Shown here one piece after another: positions 1-8,843 of a stretch of 64,000 nt of DNA. The translations under genes were made by a program, and so were the position numbers. Within the stretch, counting starts at the first letter, position 1; each line of letters opens with the position of its first letter. Origin of the DNA: Chitinivibrionales bacterium (lineage in GTDB: Bacteria > Fibrobacterota > Chitinivibrionia > Chitinivibrionales > JANQEN01); assembly GCA_028278335.1 (NCBI GenBank), contig JANQEN010000240.1, positions 1-64,000 on the forward strand, given 5' to 3'. The notes below the pieces were generated by a model. That model was given only the letters and a program-made list of their open reading frames with translations, ran no database searches and was not told the origin of the DNA.

Positions 1-168
1 CTTTTTACCCAATGACCAACGCTTTTTACCCAATGACCAACGCTTTTTACCCAATGACCAACGCTTTTTACCCAATGACCAACGCTTTTTACCCTAAGAC
101 CAACGCTTTTTACCCTAAGACCAACGCTTTTTACCCTAAGACCAACGCTTTTTACCCTAAGACCAACG
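1..168. repeat. 21-bp tandem repeat array (8 units)
   Basis: Eight consecutive 21-bp units begin CTTTTTACCC and end GACCAACG with no spacers. Units 1-4 (1-84) carry AATGACC after the CCC and units 5-8 (85-168) carry TAAGACC, so each variant was amplified as a block. A degenerate ninth unit with a deletion follows at 169-183. The array probably extends left of the window. It lies about 200 bp upstream of a TIGR02147/propeller gene pair. A 23-bp array of related sequence lies beside the second such pair at 47.4 kb. Confidence 0.97.
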
Positions 169-183
169 CTTCGCCCTAAAGAG

Positions 184-370
184 TAAAATTAATATATATC
201 GTATCCACAAACAACCATTCAATATACACAAGAATGCCTATTATAACTCATTATTTACATATTTCGTATCCAAAATGAATACATTTATTTTATTTGGGGA
301 CAGCAAAGAGCAAAATTCTAGATTATATTTCTAATAACATAACAATATGAGAGGATGAGGAACAATTTTA
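184..370. promoter_or_regulatory. AT-rich leader of the TIGR02147 operon
   Basis: This stretch between the tandem array and the first gene is strongly AT-rich and holds no ORF. It ends in a purine-rich segment (gagaggatgagg at about 350-361) that can serve as ribosome binding site for the ATG at 371. A promoter is expected here, but I could not choose a single -35/-10 pair. Confidence 0.4.
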
Positions 371-1207
371 ATGAAATCAATTTTCGAATACATTGATTAT
401 CGAAGATTTCTTCTCGATTACTACACAGAGAGTAAGCAAAACAAACCTTACTTCTCATATCGCTTTTTTTCATCCCGGGCAGGTATAAAATCACCGGTCT
501 TTTTGAAACTGGTTATTGAGTGCAAGCGAAATCTTACCCGCCCCATGATAGAAAAATTTGCAAAAGCACTTTCATTCAGTGATAAAGAGTCGATCTACTT
601 CAAGCATCTGGTGCTTTTTAACCAGGGAAAAACATCTCAGGAAAAGCAGGAACACTACCTTGTCCTTAAATCTATGGTCGGTTTGGTTAAAGAGAATATT
701 ATTGAATCAGATTTATATGAATACTATGATAAATGGTATACCAGCGTGATCAGAGAGTTGGTATGCCAGCATGATTTTAAGAATCAGTATGAATCAATTG
801 CTGCAAAGATCTTTCCAAAAATCACACCGGGCCAGGCAAAAGCTGCTTTAGAATTGTTGTTAAAACTTCGCCTTCTGGTAAAAAAGAGTGATGGCACCTA
901 TGAACAGACAAACAGAGCAATCTCTTCTGGCTCTTCTATAACGGCACTGGCTATTCGTAACTTTAACCGACAAATGGTGCGCTTGGCAGAAAAGGCTTTG
1001 GAAAGTGTACCTGTGGAAAAGCGACATGTGTCTGGAATTACCATGGGCATTTCAGAAGAGGGGTACCATGTCCTGATCTCTGAAATTGAAGCCTTTAAAG
1101 AACGGATTGTGAATATTGTTAATGCCGATACCAAAAGCGAGAAGGTATACCAGTTCAATGTTCAATTGTTCCCCGTGACCAAGATTACTGGAGGGACCAA
1201 TGGTTAG
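371..1207 (+). CDS. TIGR02147 family protein (putative regulator)
   Basis: The 278-residue cytoplasmic protein has the family's typical N-terminus (IFEYIDYRRFLLDYY), a helix-turn-helix-like segment with YFSYRFFSSRAGI (about residues 27-40), and the characteristic middle Y-x-x-W-Y-x-x-V-I-R-E-L (about 118-130). There is no signal peptide or membrane segment. TIGR02147 was defined on a large paralog family in Fibrobacter succinogenes, and its function is not established. A DNA-binding role is my inference from the winged-helix-like N-terminal half. Its stop overlaps the start of the lipoprotein gene by 8 bp, so the two are translationally coupled. A full paralog pair lies at 47777-50217 in the opposite orientation. 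Confidence 0.9.
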   Translation: MKSIFEYIDYRRFLLDYYTESKQNKPYFSYRFFSSRAGIKSPVFLKLVIECKRNLTRPMIEKFAKALSFSDKESIYFKHLVLFNQGKTSQEKQEHYLVLKSMVGLVKENIIESDLYEYYDKWYTSVIRELVCQHDFKNQYESIAAKIFPKITPGQAKAALELLLKLRLLVKKSDGTYEQTNRAISSGSSITALAIRNFNRQMVRLAEKALESVPVEKRHVSGITMGISEEGYHVLISEIEAFKERIVNIVNADTKSEKVYQFNVQLFPVTKITGGTNG

Positions 1208-2774
1208 ATTGCTTTCTCTGACTATCACATTTTCGATCCTTTTGGTATATATCTCCTGTTCAAACCAATCAATCACTGGTGGAACCAGTACCACCGGTAA
1301 TTCGATTATTACCGGACTCACCTTAGATATCAATGGGAATGTAAAAACTGGCACCATTGTCACTTTGCTCCCCATTGATTTTAATCCGGCAATTGAAAGT
1401 GCACTCCCAGACTCTCTCATTGACACAACAGATCATGCAGGAGCCTTTACCTTTGCCCTATCACATTCAGGGACCTATAATATTCAGGCCCTTCACCCAA
1501 CCGAAGAGACAGAGTTTCTCTTTTCAGACCTCTCTATTCAACATGGTGATACCATCAGCGACCTCTTTGGTGTCTTAAAAAAACCTGGTTTCGTAAAAAT
1601 CTTTTGTGCTGACACCATTGATACGATTAATGGATACCTCTGTTTTCTTGGCACAACCTTATTCCGCAACCTTGACGAAGCTGTATCTATAAACGACTCA
1701 GCCTTTGAAATTGACTTTCCCTCTGTTCCAGCCATGCGTAATAGCACCATCTCCTATGGAAAACGAAATGGTCCAACGCTGTCTGTTACCTATGCTCAAG
1801 CCTTTGATGTGATTTCCAATGACACCGTAATTCTCGATTTCTTAAAATGGGTCAACTTTACAACTCAAAATTCCGAGATTTTAAGCGATATGATTAACGA
1901 TGTTGCCTATAATAAATTTAATCAAACCCTATGGATTGCTACCAATAGTGGCATCTGTGGCATTGACAAATCAAAAGAGGCTTGGTTTTCCTATACAAAA
2001 GACAACTCGCCGCTCCCCTCAAATCGCGTCAAAAGTATAACAGCGCCAGAAACACCAACTCCCTCCTTTGGCACCCTCTGGTTTGCCACTGATAGGGGTG
2101 CTGCCTGTTTAAAGAACGGCCAATGGACTCTTTATACAACCAGCTCTGGACTGCCATCTAACCAGGTAACAAGTATTGCCGTACACAGAAAAACTGGTAC
2201 ATGGTTTAGTACGATGGATGCAGGCTGTGCTCTTTTGCATGAATCAACATGGATTCTTTACGATACAACCCATGGTTTGCCTTCAAACACCGTTCTCCAA
2301 ATAGATACTGATAATGATGGTGTAACCTGGTGTGCAACTAACCGGGGAGCGGCTCGTTTTGACGGCAATACATGGCAACCCTTTACAACAGAAAACTCAG
2401 CGATATTATCGAACACGGTGTTCTCTGTAGTAATTGACAAAAACGCCATAGTCTGGTTCGGCTGTAAAGATGGTGTCTCTCGATTTGATGGGAACACCTG
2501 GACCAATTTTACTGCACAAAACACATCTCCCATTCTTAACGATACCATACATACTGTATACTTACTTCCTGGTACTAACACTCTCTTTGTTGGGACATCC
2601 AAGGGACTTACCAAATTTGATGGAAAAGAGTGGTTTGACTATAGTGGTGCCCGGTACACCAAGCTTGAAAACAAGCAGATTAGAGCAGTAACCTTTGATC
2701 TATTTCGAACAATGTGGGCAGGAACCACTGTGCATGGGTTAATAGGATCTGGTTTTAGGATAAGAGAGGATTAA
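1200..2774 (+). CDS. Lipoprotein with two-component-regulator propeller repeats
   Basis: The 524-residue exported protein starts with a hydrophobic signal ending in a lipobox-like YISC (Cys at about residue 20), so it is probably lipid-anchored. Residues about 30-130 resemble a carboxypeptidase-regulatory/Ig-like fold (ITGLTLDINGNVKTG, then DTTDHAGAFTFALSHSG). From about residue 235 to the end there are six or so propeller blades of the two-component-regulator type, each with a variant of TLWFATDRGAA, G-x-W-x-x-Y/F-T and LPSNxVxSI. Such propellers bind ligands extracellularly. The gene overlaps the TIGR02147 gene by 8 bp. The paralog at 47777-49360 has the same domain order. Pairing of a cytoplasmic regulator with a surface sensor is inference. 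Confidence 0.85.
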   Translation: MVRLLSLTITFSILLVYISCSNQSITGGTSTTGNSIITGLTLDINGNVKTGTIVTLLPIDFNPAIESALPDSLIDTTDHAGAFTFALSHSGTYNIQALHPTEETEFLFSDLSIQHGDTISDLFGVLKKPGFVKIFCADTIDTINGYLCFLGTTLFRNLDEAVSINDSAFEIDFPSVPAMRNSTISYGKRNGPTLSVTYAQAFDVISNDTVILDFLKWVNFTTQNSEILSDMINDVAYNKFNQTLWIATNSGICGIDKSKEAWFSYTKDNSPLPSNRVKSITAPETPTPSFGTLWFATDRGAACLKNGQWTLYTTSSGLPSNQVTSIAVHRKTGTWFSTMDAGCALLHESTWILYDTTHGLPSNTVLQIDTDNDGVTWCATNRGAARFDGNTWQPFTTENSAILSNTVFSVVIDKNAIVWFGCKDGVSRFDGNTWTNFTAQNTSPILNDTIHTVYLLPGTNTLFVGTSKGLTKFDGKEWFDYSGARYTKLENKQIRAVTFDLFRTMWAGTTVHGLIGSGFRIRED

Positions 2775-2949
2775 CAAAACATACTACTATAAGTAATAAA
2801 AATTAAAAAGGACTATAGAGAGAATATCACGTTCCAATCAGCGCTCAACCAGGGGAACAGGATAACTTTATGCCCTATAGCCCTTGCTATATCTAATCAA
2901 TAAATTAATACCAAAATAAAAATGTATCAAAGTGAAAGGATACATTCAA

Positions 2950-5835
2950 ATGGGACAATATAAAAACTTTAACCGTGGAGGAATGATGCGTAACATGCTT
3001 ACCATCCTACTAGTTCTCTTTATGTCATCTGTGCATGCCCATAAAATTTCATTGGAGCTTGCCGAAATTCTAAGTACCGCAGCACCCAATGACAAAATTG
3101 ACTGCATTGTGTATATGAAAGAACGCTATCCCCTCAAGTCAATGAAGTACAGCACCGTATTAGATAGGATTTACACATTCAGAAGCATTGCCAGGCAAAG
3201 TCAAGAGCCACTTCTTGCAACTCTTTCCAAACGAACCGAGGCAGTGGAAAAGGTGAAACAGTTCTGGGTGATCAATGGACTTCATGTAAAAGCAACCCCT
3301 GCGGTTATCAAGGAAATTGCCTCTCGCAATGATGTTGCCCGAATTTTGGATGATGCTATTGTCACGATCAATCCAATCATCCCCTCTGACAAAACAGCAA
3401 CAGCCAAGGGTATTGAGTGGGGCATAACAAAAATCCAGGCAGATAAATGCTGGGAGATTGGTATTACTGGTGAAGGTGTTCTTATTGGCGTTGTTGATAC
3501 TGGCGTCGATTTTGAACATCCTGCACTCAAAGACAAATGGTCCGGACATTGGTATGATGCGGTAGGTGGCAGTGAAAAACCCCGTGACGGTCATGGTCAT
3601 GGCACTCACTGTGCTGGCACTATATTGGGTGGCGATGGACCGGGAAGCTTTGAGCATGATATTGGTGTGGCACCCGGTGCCAAGTATGCTGCAGCAAAGG
3701 GGCTCAATGACCAAGGGTCTGGTTCCAGCTCGCAATTAATTGAGTGCTTGCAATTTATGGCTAATATTAAGGAAAAGGATGATATCAAGGCGGTTTCAAA
3801 CTCCTGGGGTGGTTCTAGTGGTGAATACTACTGGGAAGTGTTCAAGACATTGCGGGCGATTGACATTGTACCGCTTGTGGCTAATGGTAACAACGGTAGC
3901 CAAGGAAGCGGCTCTGTCTCCTCTCCCGGTGATTATCCTCATGTTATTGGTGTAGGCGCAACAGATAATAGTGATAAGCGAGCAGCCTTTTCAAGTCTGG
4001 GGCCCGCACCAGAGAAAGCGCCTTGGAATGATCGTTCTTTTTGGTTTCGCGATGATTGGAATTATGTAAAGCCAAACATTTCCGCACCGGGTAAAGATAT
4101 CAATTCTTGTATTCCCGGTGGTGATTATAAACTCATGAGCGGAACCTCAATGGCCACTCCCCATATGTGTGGTGTTGTGGCACTTCTGTTTCAGAAAAAC
4201 AGGAACCTAACCTCTGAAATGGTGTATAGTTTATTACTTGATAATGGTGATGAGGTGCCAGCCTATACAACCTACCCCAACCAGGAACTGGGCTGGGGAC
4301 GGGTCAATGCATTAAAATCGGTTAATGCAACCCCCCAAATGAACCAACCCTGGATTAGTGTATTAAAAAAGAACCTACCCGAGCTTGAACCAGGAAAGAG
4401 TGTTGATTTTTCCATCGTTGCTAAAAACCTTGGTGGAGCAGACGCAAAGAATACCACAATCAAATGTATTTCATTAAACAACTATGTTACCATATCGAAT
4501 ACTGGCTTTTCCGTAGGTGATTTAAAGCCTAACGAAGAAGCTGGCAATAGTAGCAGTCCCTTTAAAGTGGCTGTCCATGCAAAGACACCACAGGGACACC
4601 GGGGAAAAATTGGCTTGGTTCTTCATGCTGACGGACCCCATGACACACTCGATTTTGATGATACCATTTCTATTTCTTTTATGGTTGGTACACCACCACC
4701 ACCCTTTGAAATCTATAATGAGGATTTCGAGTATACCGGAAGCGTTGATAGTTTTGCCCTTATATGGGACGTTAGTGGTAATTGGCATAGAACAGATCAG
4801 GTAGCGCAATCTCCTACCCATGCAGCATACAGTGGTAAAGCGGTTGACGGAGAGACTCAATTGACTATGAAAGCGCCAATAGACCTCTCTGAGGTAAAAA
4901 ATCATCGACTCTATTTCTCCTACAAACATAAATACCATATCCAGAGGATCATGATGTCCAAGTTGAGATTGGATATCTCCTCCGATGGCGGAAGCAGTTG
5001 GGAGCCACTTTGGAATCCTCGTTTTATCTTTGGAGATAGTTCTGATTGGGTTAGTGCTGGTCATGAAATTGCGCCCTATATCAGTGATAAGGTGGCCTTT
5101 CGTTTCTCTCTATCAACAAGAGCCATGATGCAAACCTATGCCGACTGGTATATCGACGATTTATCGATCTTTGTGGATACCGACAACCAACCCCCATACT
5201 TTGATCAGGCAACCCTCTGGTCCAACACGGATAAAACCGGCCCCTTTAATGTAGAGGCAACAATCACCGACATGTCTGGCATCAAGGAGGCCCATCTCAA
5301 TTATCGAGTCGGCACAGGATCATGGCAGAAGGTTGCCTTGACGACCTCAGGGCAGGATTTATACAAAGCTTCAATTCCTGCTCAGACCGGCACTGATAAG
5401 ATTGACTACTATTTAGAAGCAGTAGATAAGTGGGAGCTGACCGGCTCCCCTAATGCGGGCACCTTTCCCATTGGCGCAGATCAAAAAAGAGATTTTCACT
5501 CCTTTATTTATGGCACAACCGCTATTATAAATGGACACTCAGGATCGCAGTTTAGCCTATCCAATTTCCATAACAAAGGGAATTTGAACATGCGCTTTTA
5601 TATGCCAACTGCTATGCACATAAGCATGTCTCTTGTTGATGTTATGGGAAGAAAGGTAGCCACACTTCTCAATAATCGCATGACCAAAGGGAGTCATACT
5701 TTGGTATGGAATCGTAAGGGAAAGGATAGAATCGCTTCGGGTATATACTTTCTCAAGGTGGAAGCGAAACCAGTAAAGAAGGGCACTATGATCAAAGCAA
5801 TTAAGAAGATCGAACGATTTGTACTGATGGATTAG
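2950..5835 (+). CDS. Secreted subtilisin-family (S8) serine protease with C-terminal sorting-like domain
   Basis: I chose the ATG at 2950 because AAAGGA lies 9 nt upstream. A GTG at 2932 and ATGs at 2983/2986 (GGAGG just upstream) are alternatives. A signal peptide (MLTILLVLFMSS) ends at VHA. From the 2950 start the S8 triad is Asp183 (VVDTG), His217 (HGTHCAG) and Ser400 (GTSMATPH), with oxyanion Asn314. A prodomain-like region (about residues 30-140) precedes it. After the protease come a CARDB-like segment, a jelly-roll region with a YIDDLSI motif, and a C-terminus (VDVMGRKVATLL, then GIYFLKVEA) resembling FlgD-like/type IX sorting domains. The enzyme is probably exported for protein degradation or processing. 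It ends at a bidirectional terminator shared with the convergent response-regulator gene. Confidence 0.92.
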   Translation: MGQYKNFNRGGMMRNMLTILLVLFMSSVHAHKISLELAEILSTAAPNDKIDCIVYMKERYPLKSMKYSTVLDRIYTFRSIARQSQEPLLATLSKRTEAVEKVKQFWVINGLHVKATPAVIKEIASRNDVARILDDAIVTINPIIPSDKTATAKGIEWGITKIQADKCWEIGITGEGVLIGVVDTGVDFEHPALKDKWSGHWYDAVGGSEKPRDGHGHGTHCAGTILGGDGPGSFEHDIGVAPGAKYAAAKGLNDQGSGSSSQLIECLQFMANIKEKDDIKAVSNSWGGSSGEYYWEVFKTLRAIDIVPLVANGNNGSQGSGSVSSPGDYPHVIGVGATDNSDKRAAFSSLGPAPEKAPWNDRSFWFRDDWNYVKPNISAPGKDINSCIPGGDYKLMSGTSMATPHMCGVVALLFQKNRNLTSEMVYSLLLDNGDEVPAYTTYPNQELGWGRVNALKSVNATPQMNQPWISVLKKNLPELEPGKSVDFSIVAKNLGGADAKNTTIKCISLNNYVTISNTGFSVGDLKPNEEAGNSSSPFKVAVHAKTPQGHRGKIGLVLHADGPHDTLDFDDTISISFMVGTPPPPFEIYNEDFEYTGSVDSFALIWDVSGNWHRTDQVAQSPTHAAYSGKAVDGETQLTMKAPIDLSEVKNHRLYFSYKHKYHIQRIMMSKLRLDISSDGGSSWEPLWNPRFIFGDSSDWVSAGHEIAPYISDKVAFRFSLSTRAMMQTYADWYIDDLSIFVDTDNQPPYFDQATLWSNTDKTGPFNVEATITDMSGIKEAHLNYRVGTGSWQKVALTTSGQDLYKASIPAQTGTDKIDYYLEAVDKWELTGSPNAGTFPIGADQKRDFHSFIYGTTAIINGHSGSQFSLSNFHNKGNLNMRFYMPTAMHISMSLVDVMGRKVATLLNNRMTKGSHTLVWNRKGKDRIASGIYFLKVEAKPVKKGTMIKAIKKIERFVLMD

Positions 5836-5867
5836 TACTTTTGTACGTGAATAAAAAACAAGAAGGT

Positions 5868-5892
5868 AAAGCTCCTGAATATCAGGAGCTTT
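5868..5892. terminator. Bidirectional terminator hairpin
   Basis: Perfect 11-bp arms AAAGCTCCTGA (5868-5878) and TCAGGAGCTTT (5882-5892) enclose an ATA loop, followed by a T-rich stretch on the plus strand and A-derived U residues on the minus strand. It lies between the convergent protease and response-regulator genes and can serve both. Confidence 0.85.
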
Positions 5893-5914
5893 GCTCTTTT
5901 ACCATAGGAATCTC

Positions 5915-6364
5915 TTAATTGTCTCTTCTTTTGGGTAACCGAGCGACCCCAAACCAAAACTTCTCTATCTCCTCTGCTAATTTTAAGAACTCATAGATAT
6001 CAACCGGCTTAGTGATAAAACAGTTGGCATGATTTTGATAGCTTTTTCTAATATCATCATCATCACTGGAGGTAGTTAATACAATAACCGGAATATCGGT
6101 TAAGGCTGTATCTTCCCGGATCTCCTTTAGTACTTCGATACCCGACTTTTTTGGAAGATTAAGATCAAGCAAAATAAGATCGGGTTTTTTAGCATCCTTA
6201 TACTCATCTTCCTTGCGCAGATACTTCATTGCCTCTACCCCATCAGTGGCTACCTGCATTGTATTCATTAGTTTACTTTTAGAAAATGCCTCCTTAGAGA
6301 AAAAAGCATCATCAGGACTATCTTCAACCAAAAGGATTTCCATTCTTTGTTTCTCTTCTTCCAT
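5915..6364 (-). CDS. Single-domain response regulator (Rcp1-like)
   Basis: This 149-residue receiver domain has acidic residues in LLVEDSPDD (residues 11-19), the phosphoacceptor Asp67 in LLDLNLP, the T in VLTTSSDD, and the conserved Lys in FITKPVD. No output domain is present. Receivers of this length class, with the DSPDD and long 60-65 loop, are usually partners of phytochrome-like or membrane histidine kinases. It is the last gene of a three-gene operon (STAS-like protein, kinase, regulator) and starts 52 bp after the kinase stop. An internal ATG at codon 8 is an alternative start. Confidence 0.93.
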   Translation of the reverse strand: MEEEKQRMEILLVEDSPDDAFFSKEAFSKSKLMNTMQVATDGVEAMKYLRKEDEYKDAKKPDLILLDLNLPKKSGIEVLKEIREDTALTDIPVIVLTTSSDDDDIRKSYQNHANCFITKPVDIYEFLKLAEEIEKFWFGVARLPKRRDN

Positions 6365-6416
6365 TTCAACAACCCTCTCTTTTCAATAATCTATATTCAC
6401 AATAATTATATCATAT

Positions 6417-8132
6417 CTACGCTAAATTCTCACTCAAAGTGAAGAAAAAAGTCGATCCCTTACCCAACTCTGATTCTACCCAAATTTTGCCCCCATGACG
6501 TTCAACTATTTTTTTGCACATGGCAAGTCCAAGTCCGGTGCCCTCATATTTCCCTCTTCCATGGAGCCGCTGAAACAATTCAAATATTTTTTCTTTGTAC
6601 TCACCTTCAATCCCTATTCCATTGTCTTTAATGGAAAAAAGCCATCCACCATTATCCTGTTTTGCAGAAATGGTTACGGTTGCCATATCTTTGTCACAAT
6701 ATTTTAAAGCGTTTCCTATGAGGTTTAAAAAAAGACGATGAATCTGCTCTTTGTCAATAACCATGATAGGTAATTCATCGTAGTTGACTGTCGCCTTTTT
6801 TGTTTGTATTAAGGTATCCATATCCTCAAGTACTGTTTGGATGATCTCTTTTGTATTGCACGATGAAAAGGGATTTCCTCGCGTAGAAATACGTGAGTAG
6901 GAGAGAAGGCTTTGAATCATGGCCTGCATTCGCTTTGCCGCATTAATCGATCTACTGATAAAGTTTTTACCCTTTTCGTCAAGTCCTTCCAGGTACAAGT
7001 GTTCTAAAAATTGCAAATAGCTTACAATCACCCTCAAAGGTTCTTGCAGATCATGAGACGCCGCATAGGCAAACTGTTCCAGTTCCTGGTTTGAGTGATG
7101 CAACTCCTTTGTGGTATGTTCAAGTTCTCGATTACGGTCTTCTAAGTGCTCCTTAGCAGAGTGCAGTTTTCTCATTGTGTTTTCAATGTCATCACCCATC
7201 ATGTTGACACCCATTCCCAGAGCATCAAATTGATCATTGTTATCCGTGAGTGTGCAGTTTTGATTATGGTCGCCCTGTGCATAGGCATAGACGACCTCTA
7301 AAATGTCAGCAATGCGTTTCATGGCATAATCAGCCGCAATCGTGGAATTACGCAGGTCCAGCTCTGCTTTACGCATAAGAAATAAGGCATTTACAAAGAC
7401 AAGTAAAAATGCCAGGAATCTATAGAAATGCCATAGCCACCAAGAATAATCCCAAGGGGTTGATAACTGAAAGGTAGATCCAGCAGCACCAAAAAGGAGA
7501 CAGAGGTTAAGGAAAAATACGCTTTCAAGCGTTGGCTTTTTTATAATTCTTACCCCAAACCAAATAGCTGCCAGGAAATAAAAGAGGCCACTATAGACAT
7601 TAACCATGATAGCAAAATAGCTAAAGATATTTTTTTCAACTTGATTAGCTGTTTCTGTCATAGTTGGAAGTATATCTGACAATAAAAGTGACGCACACAC
7701 AAATAGTATTGACAATATGGGTGTAGCAAAAACCAGTAATGATTTAGTCTGCTTATTAACCTTACGCGACGGTATCCATACCAGACTGATAAGTATGCCC
7801 CCAATAGTAGGTGCGGCACTGTGTAACCAAACAGAGGTGTTTTCTAGATGGAGACTCCCATGAAAGAGATCGATTATCCCCATTGACATAAAGCTTGCAA
7901 TCACCCAGAATCGCCAGGCTGGAGTGTTATCATTTCTTTGCATGATATAAAAGAGTGCCAGTAAAATAGCACAAAAGGCTCCGCAGACCTCAATAACCGT
8001 ATGCAATGGTTCATGTTCCCAGATACGCCCTTGAAAGTTGCTGGTAATCACAATACTTATTAGTATGGGTAATAGCAAACTCACCACAAGACTAATACTC
8101 ATCTGAGAAAGAGATTTCTTAGAAATGGTCAT
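6417..8132 (-). CDS. Membrane histidine kinase
   Basis: The 571-residue sensor kinase has an N-terminal integral-membrane sensor of about seven or eight helices (residues 1-255). It contains GIIDLFHGSL and resembles MASE3-type membrane sensors; that subtype is tentative. A HAMP-like linker and coiled coil follow (about 262-350). The H-box is ASHDLQEPLRV with phosphorylated His360. The N-box (NLIGNALKY), G1 (DNGIGI), F and G2 (GTGLGLAMCKKIV) boxes are all intact, so it should be active. The H-box class (FAYAASHDLQEPL) is the type commonly paired with stand-alone Rcp1-like receivers, matching the downstream gene. The upstream STAS-like gene ends 22 bp before its start. Confidence 0.93.
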   Translation of the reverse strand: MTISKKSLSQMSISLVVSLLLPILISIVITSNFQGRIWEHEPLHTVIEVCGAFCAILLALFYIMQRNDNTPAWRFWVIASFMSMGIIDLFHGSLHLENTSVWLHSAAPTIGGILISLVWIPSRKVNKQTKSLLVFATPILSILFVCASLLLSDILPTMTETANQVEKNIFSYFAIMVNVYSGLFYFLAAIWFGVRIIKKPTLESVFFLNLCLLFGAAGSTFQLSTPWDYSWWLWHFYRFLAFLLVFVNALFLMRKAELDLRNSTIAADYAMKRIADILEVVYAYAQGDHNQNCTLTDNNDQFDALGMGVNMMGDDIENTMRKLHSAKEHLEDRNRELEHTTKELHHSNQELEQFAYAASHDLQEPLRVIVSYLQFLEHLYLEGLDEKGKNFISRSINAAKRMQAMIQSLLSYSRISTRGNPFSSCNTKEIIQTVLEDMDTLIQTKKATVNYDELPIMVIDKEQIHRLFLNLIGNALKYCDKDMATVTISAKQDNGGWLFSIKDNGIGIEGEYKEKIFELFQRLHGRGKYEGTGLGLAMCKKIVERHGGKIWVESELGKGSTFFFTLSENLA

Positions 8133-8154
8133 TGCGTGGGCTTTCCTAAAAAAG

Positions 8155-8550
8155 TTATTCCTGTTTTAACCAAGAGAGCGCCTCTTCTTCAGTTTTAAAG
8201 AATTGCATCTTTGCACCAAGCAATTTACCAATAAAAAAATTTGCAATTGTCCGAGCAACTACGTGACTACCATGGATGGAAAATTTGCCTGTTTTTTCAT
8301 GCTTTAGAATGCTTTTTTGAAAAATCTCCCTGGCCTCTGCTGAAGGTTTTCCTGCTTGATTGGCATCAACAATAACCAATGCTTTATGATCAAGCAGCGA
8401 TACTAACTGTGCATAGGCCTTGGCCATGCCATCGGCAATAGCAACGTCTTTAATACCAACCGAATGGATATAAATAATATTATCATCACCTAAATAAAGG
8501 TGGTTGTCTCCAACACGATACTCCTTCTCTCCAATTTGTTTGAATGCCAT
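8155..8550 (-). CDS. STAS-like domain protein
   Basis: This 131-residue soluble protein has the alternating beta/alpha pattern of SpoIIAA/STAS-like folds. It has an N-terminal beta region (YRVGDNHLYLGDDNIIYI), the segment ALVIVDANQAGKPSAEAREI, and a C-terminal F-x-T-E-E-E-A-L-S-W-L typical of STAS/SEC14-like small proteins (compare DUF7793). No catalytic residues are evident. It is the first gene of the operon with the membrane histidine kinase and response regulator, and starts just after a GGTGG ribosome-binding site. A role as a protein-interaction partner in the same signalling pathway is inferred from position only. Confidence 0.7.
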   Translation of the reverse strand: MAFKQIGEKEYRVGDNHLYLGDDNIIYIHSVGIKDVAIADGMAKAYAQLVSLLDHKALVIVDANQAGKPSAEAREIFQKSILKHEKTGKFSIHGSHVVARTIANFFIGKLLGAKMQFFKTEEEALSWLKQE

Positions 8551-8843
8551 TGGCTAGCCACCTTTTTTATGAGAGCATTTGTAAAAGGGATTTTTAAACA
8601 AAGGGGTATGATCGTGGTGCAGGAATCCTTTTATAATTTTTGGTTTTAAAATTCTAGTGGTGTTACCTAGTGTAACAACATGGCATTTTATTGTCAACAA
8701 TCCCGTTTTCTTTGTGATATTATTAGAATTACTATATCATTATAATAGAGACATTACTTGCAAGAAGTAAAGCAATGCTGTAAAATAGAGATGATGAGAC
8801 TTTTAGTAGATATCGCTGTTATCATGTATACTTAATAATAATT
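8551..8843. promoter_or_regulatory. Divergent intergenic region with an inverted repeat
   Basis: This region separates the divergent signalling operon and beta-helix gene. It is AT-rich, with no ORF. A small inverted repeat TGTTAC (8661-8666) and GTAACA (8672-8677) with a 5-nt gap could be an operator. Several TATAAT-like stretches around 8730-8750 are possible -10 elements. Confidence 0.4.

Noticed and set aside
1-168. CRISPR array
   Set aside because: The 21-bp units are directly contiguous with no spacers, and there are no cas genes in the window.
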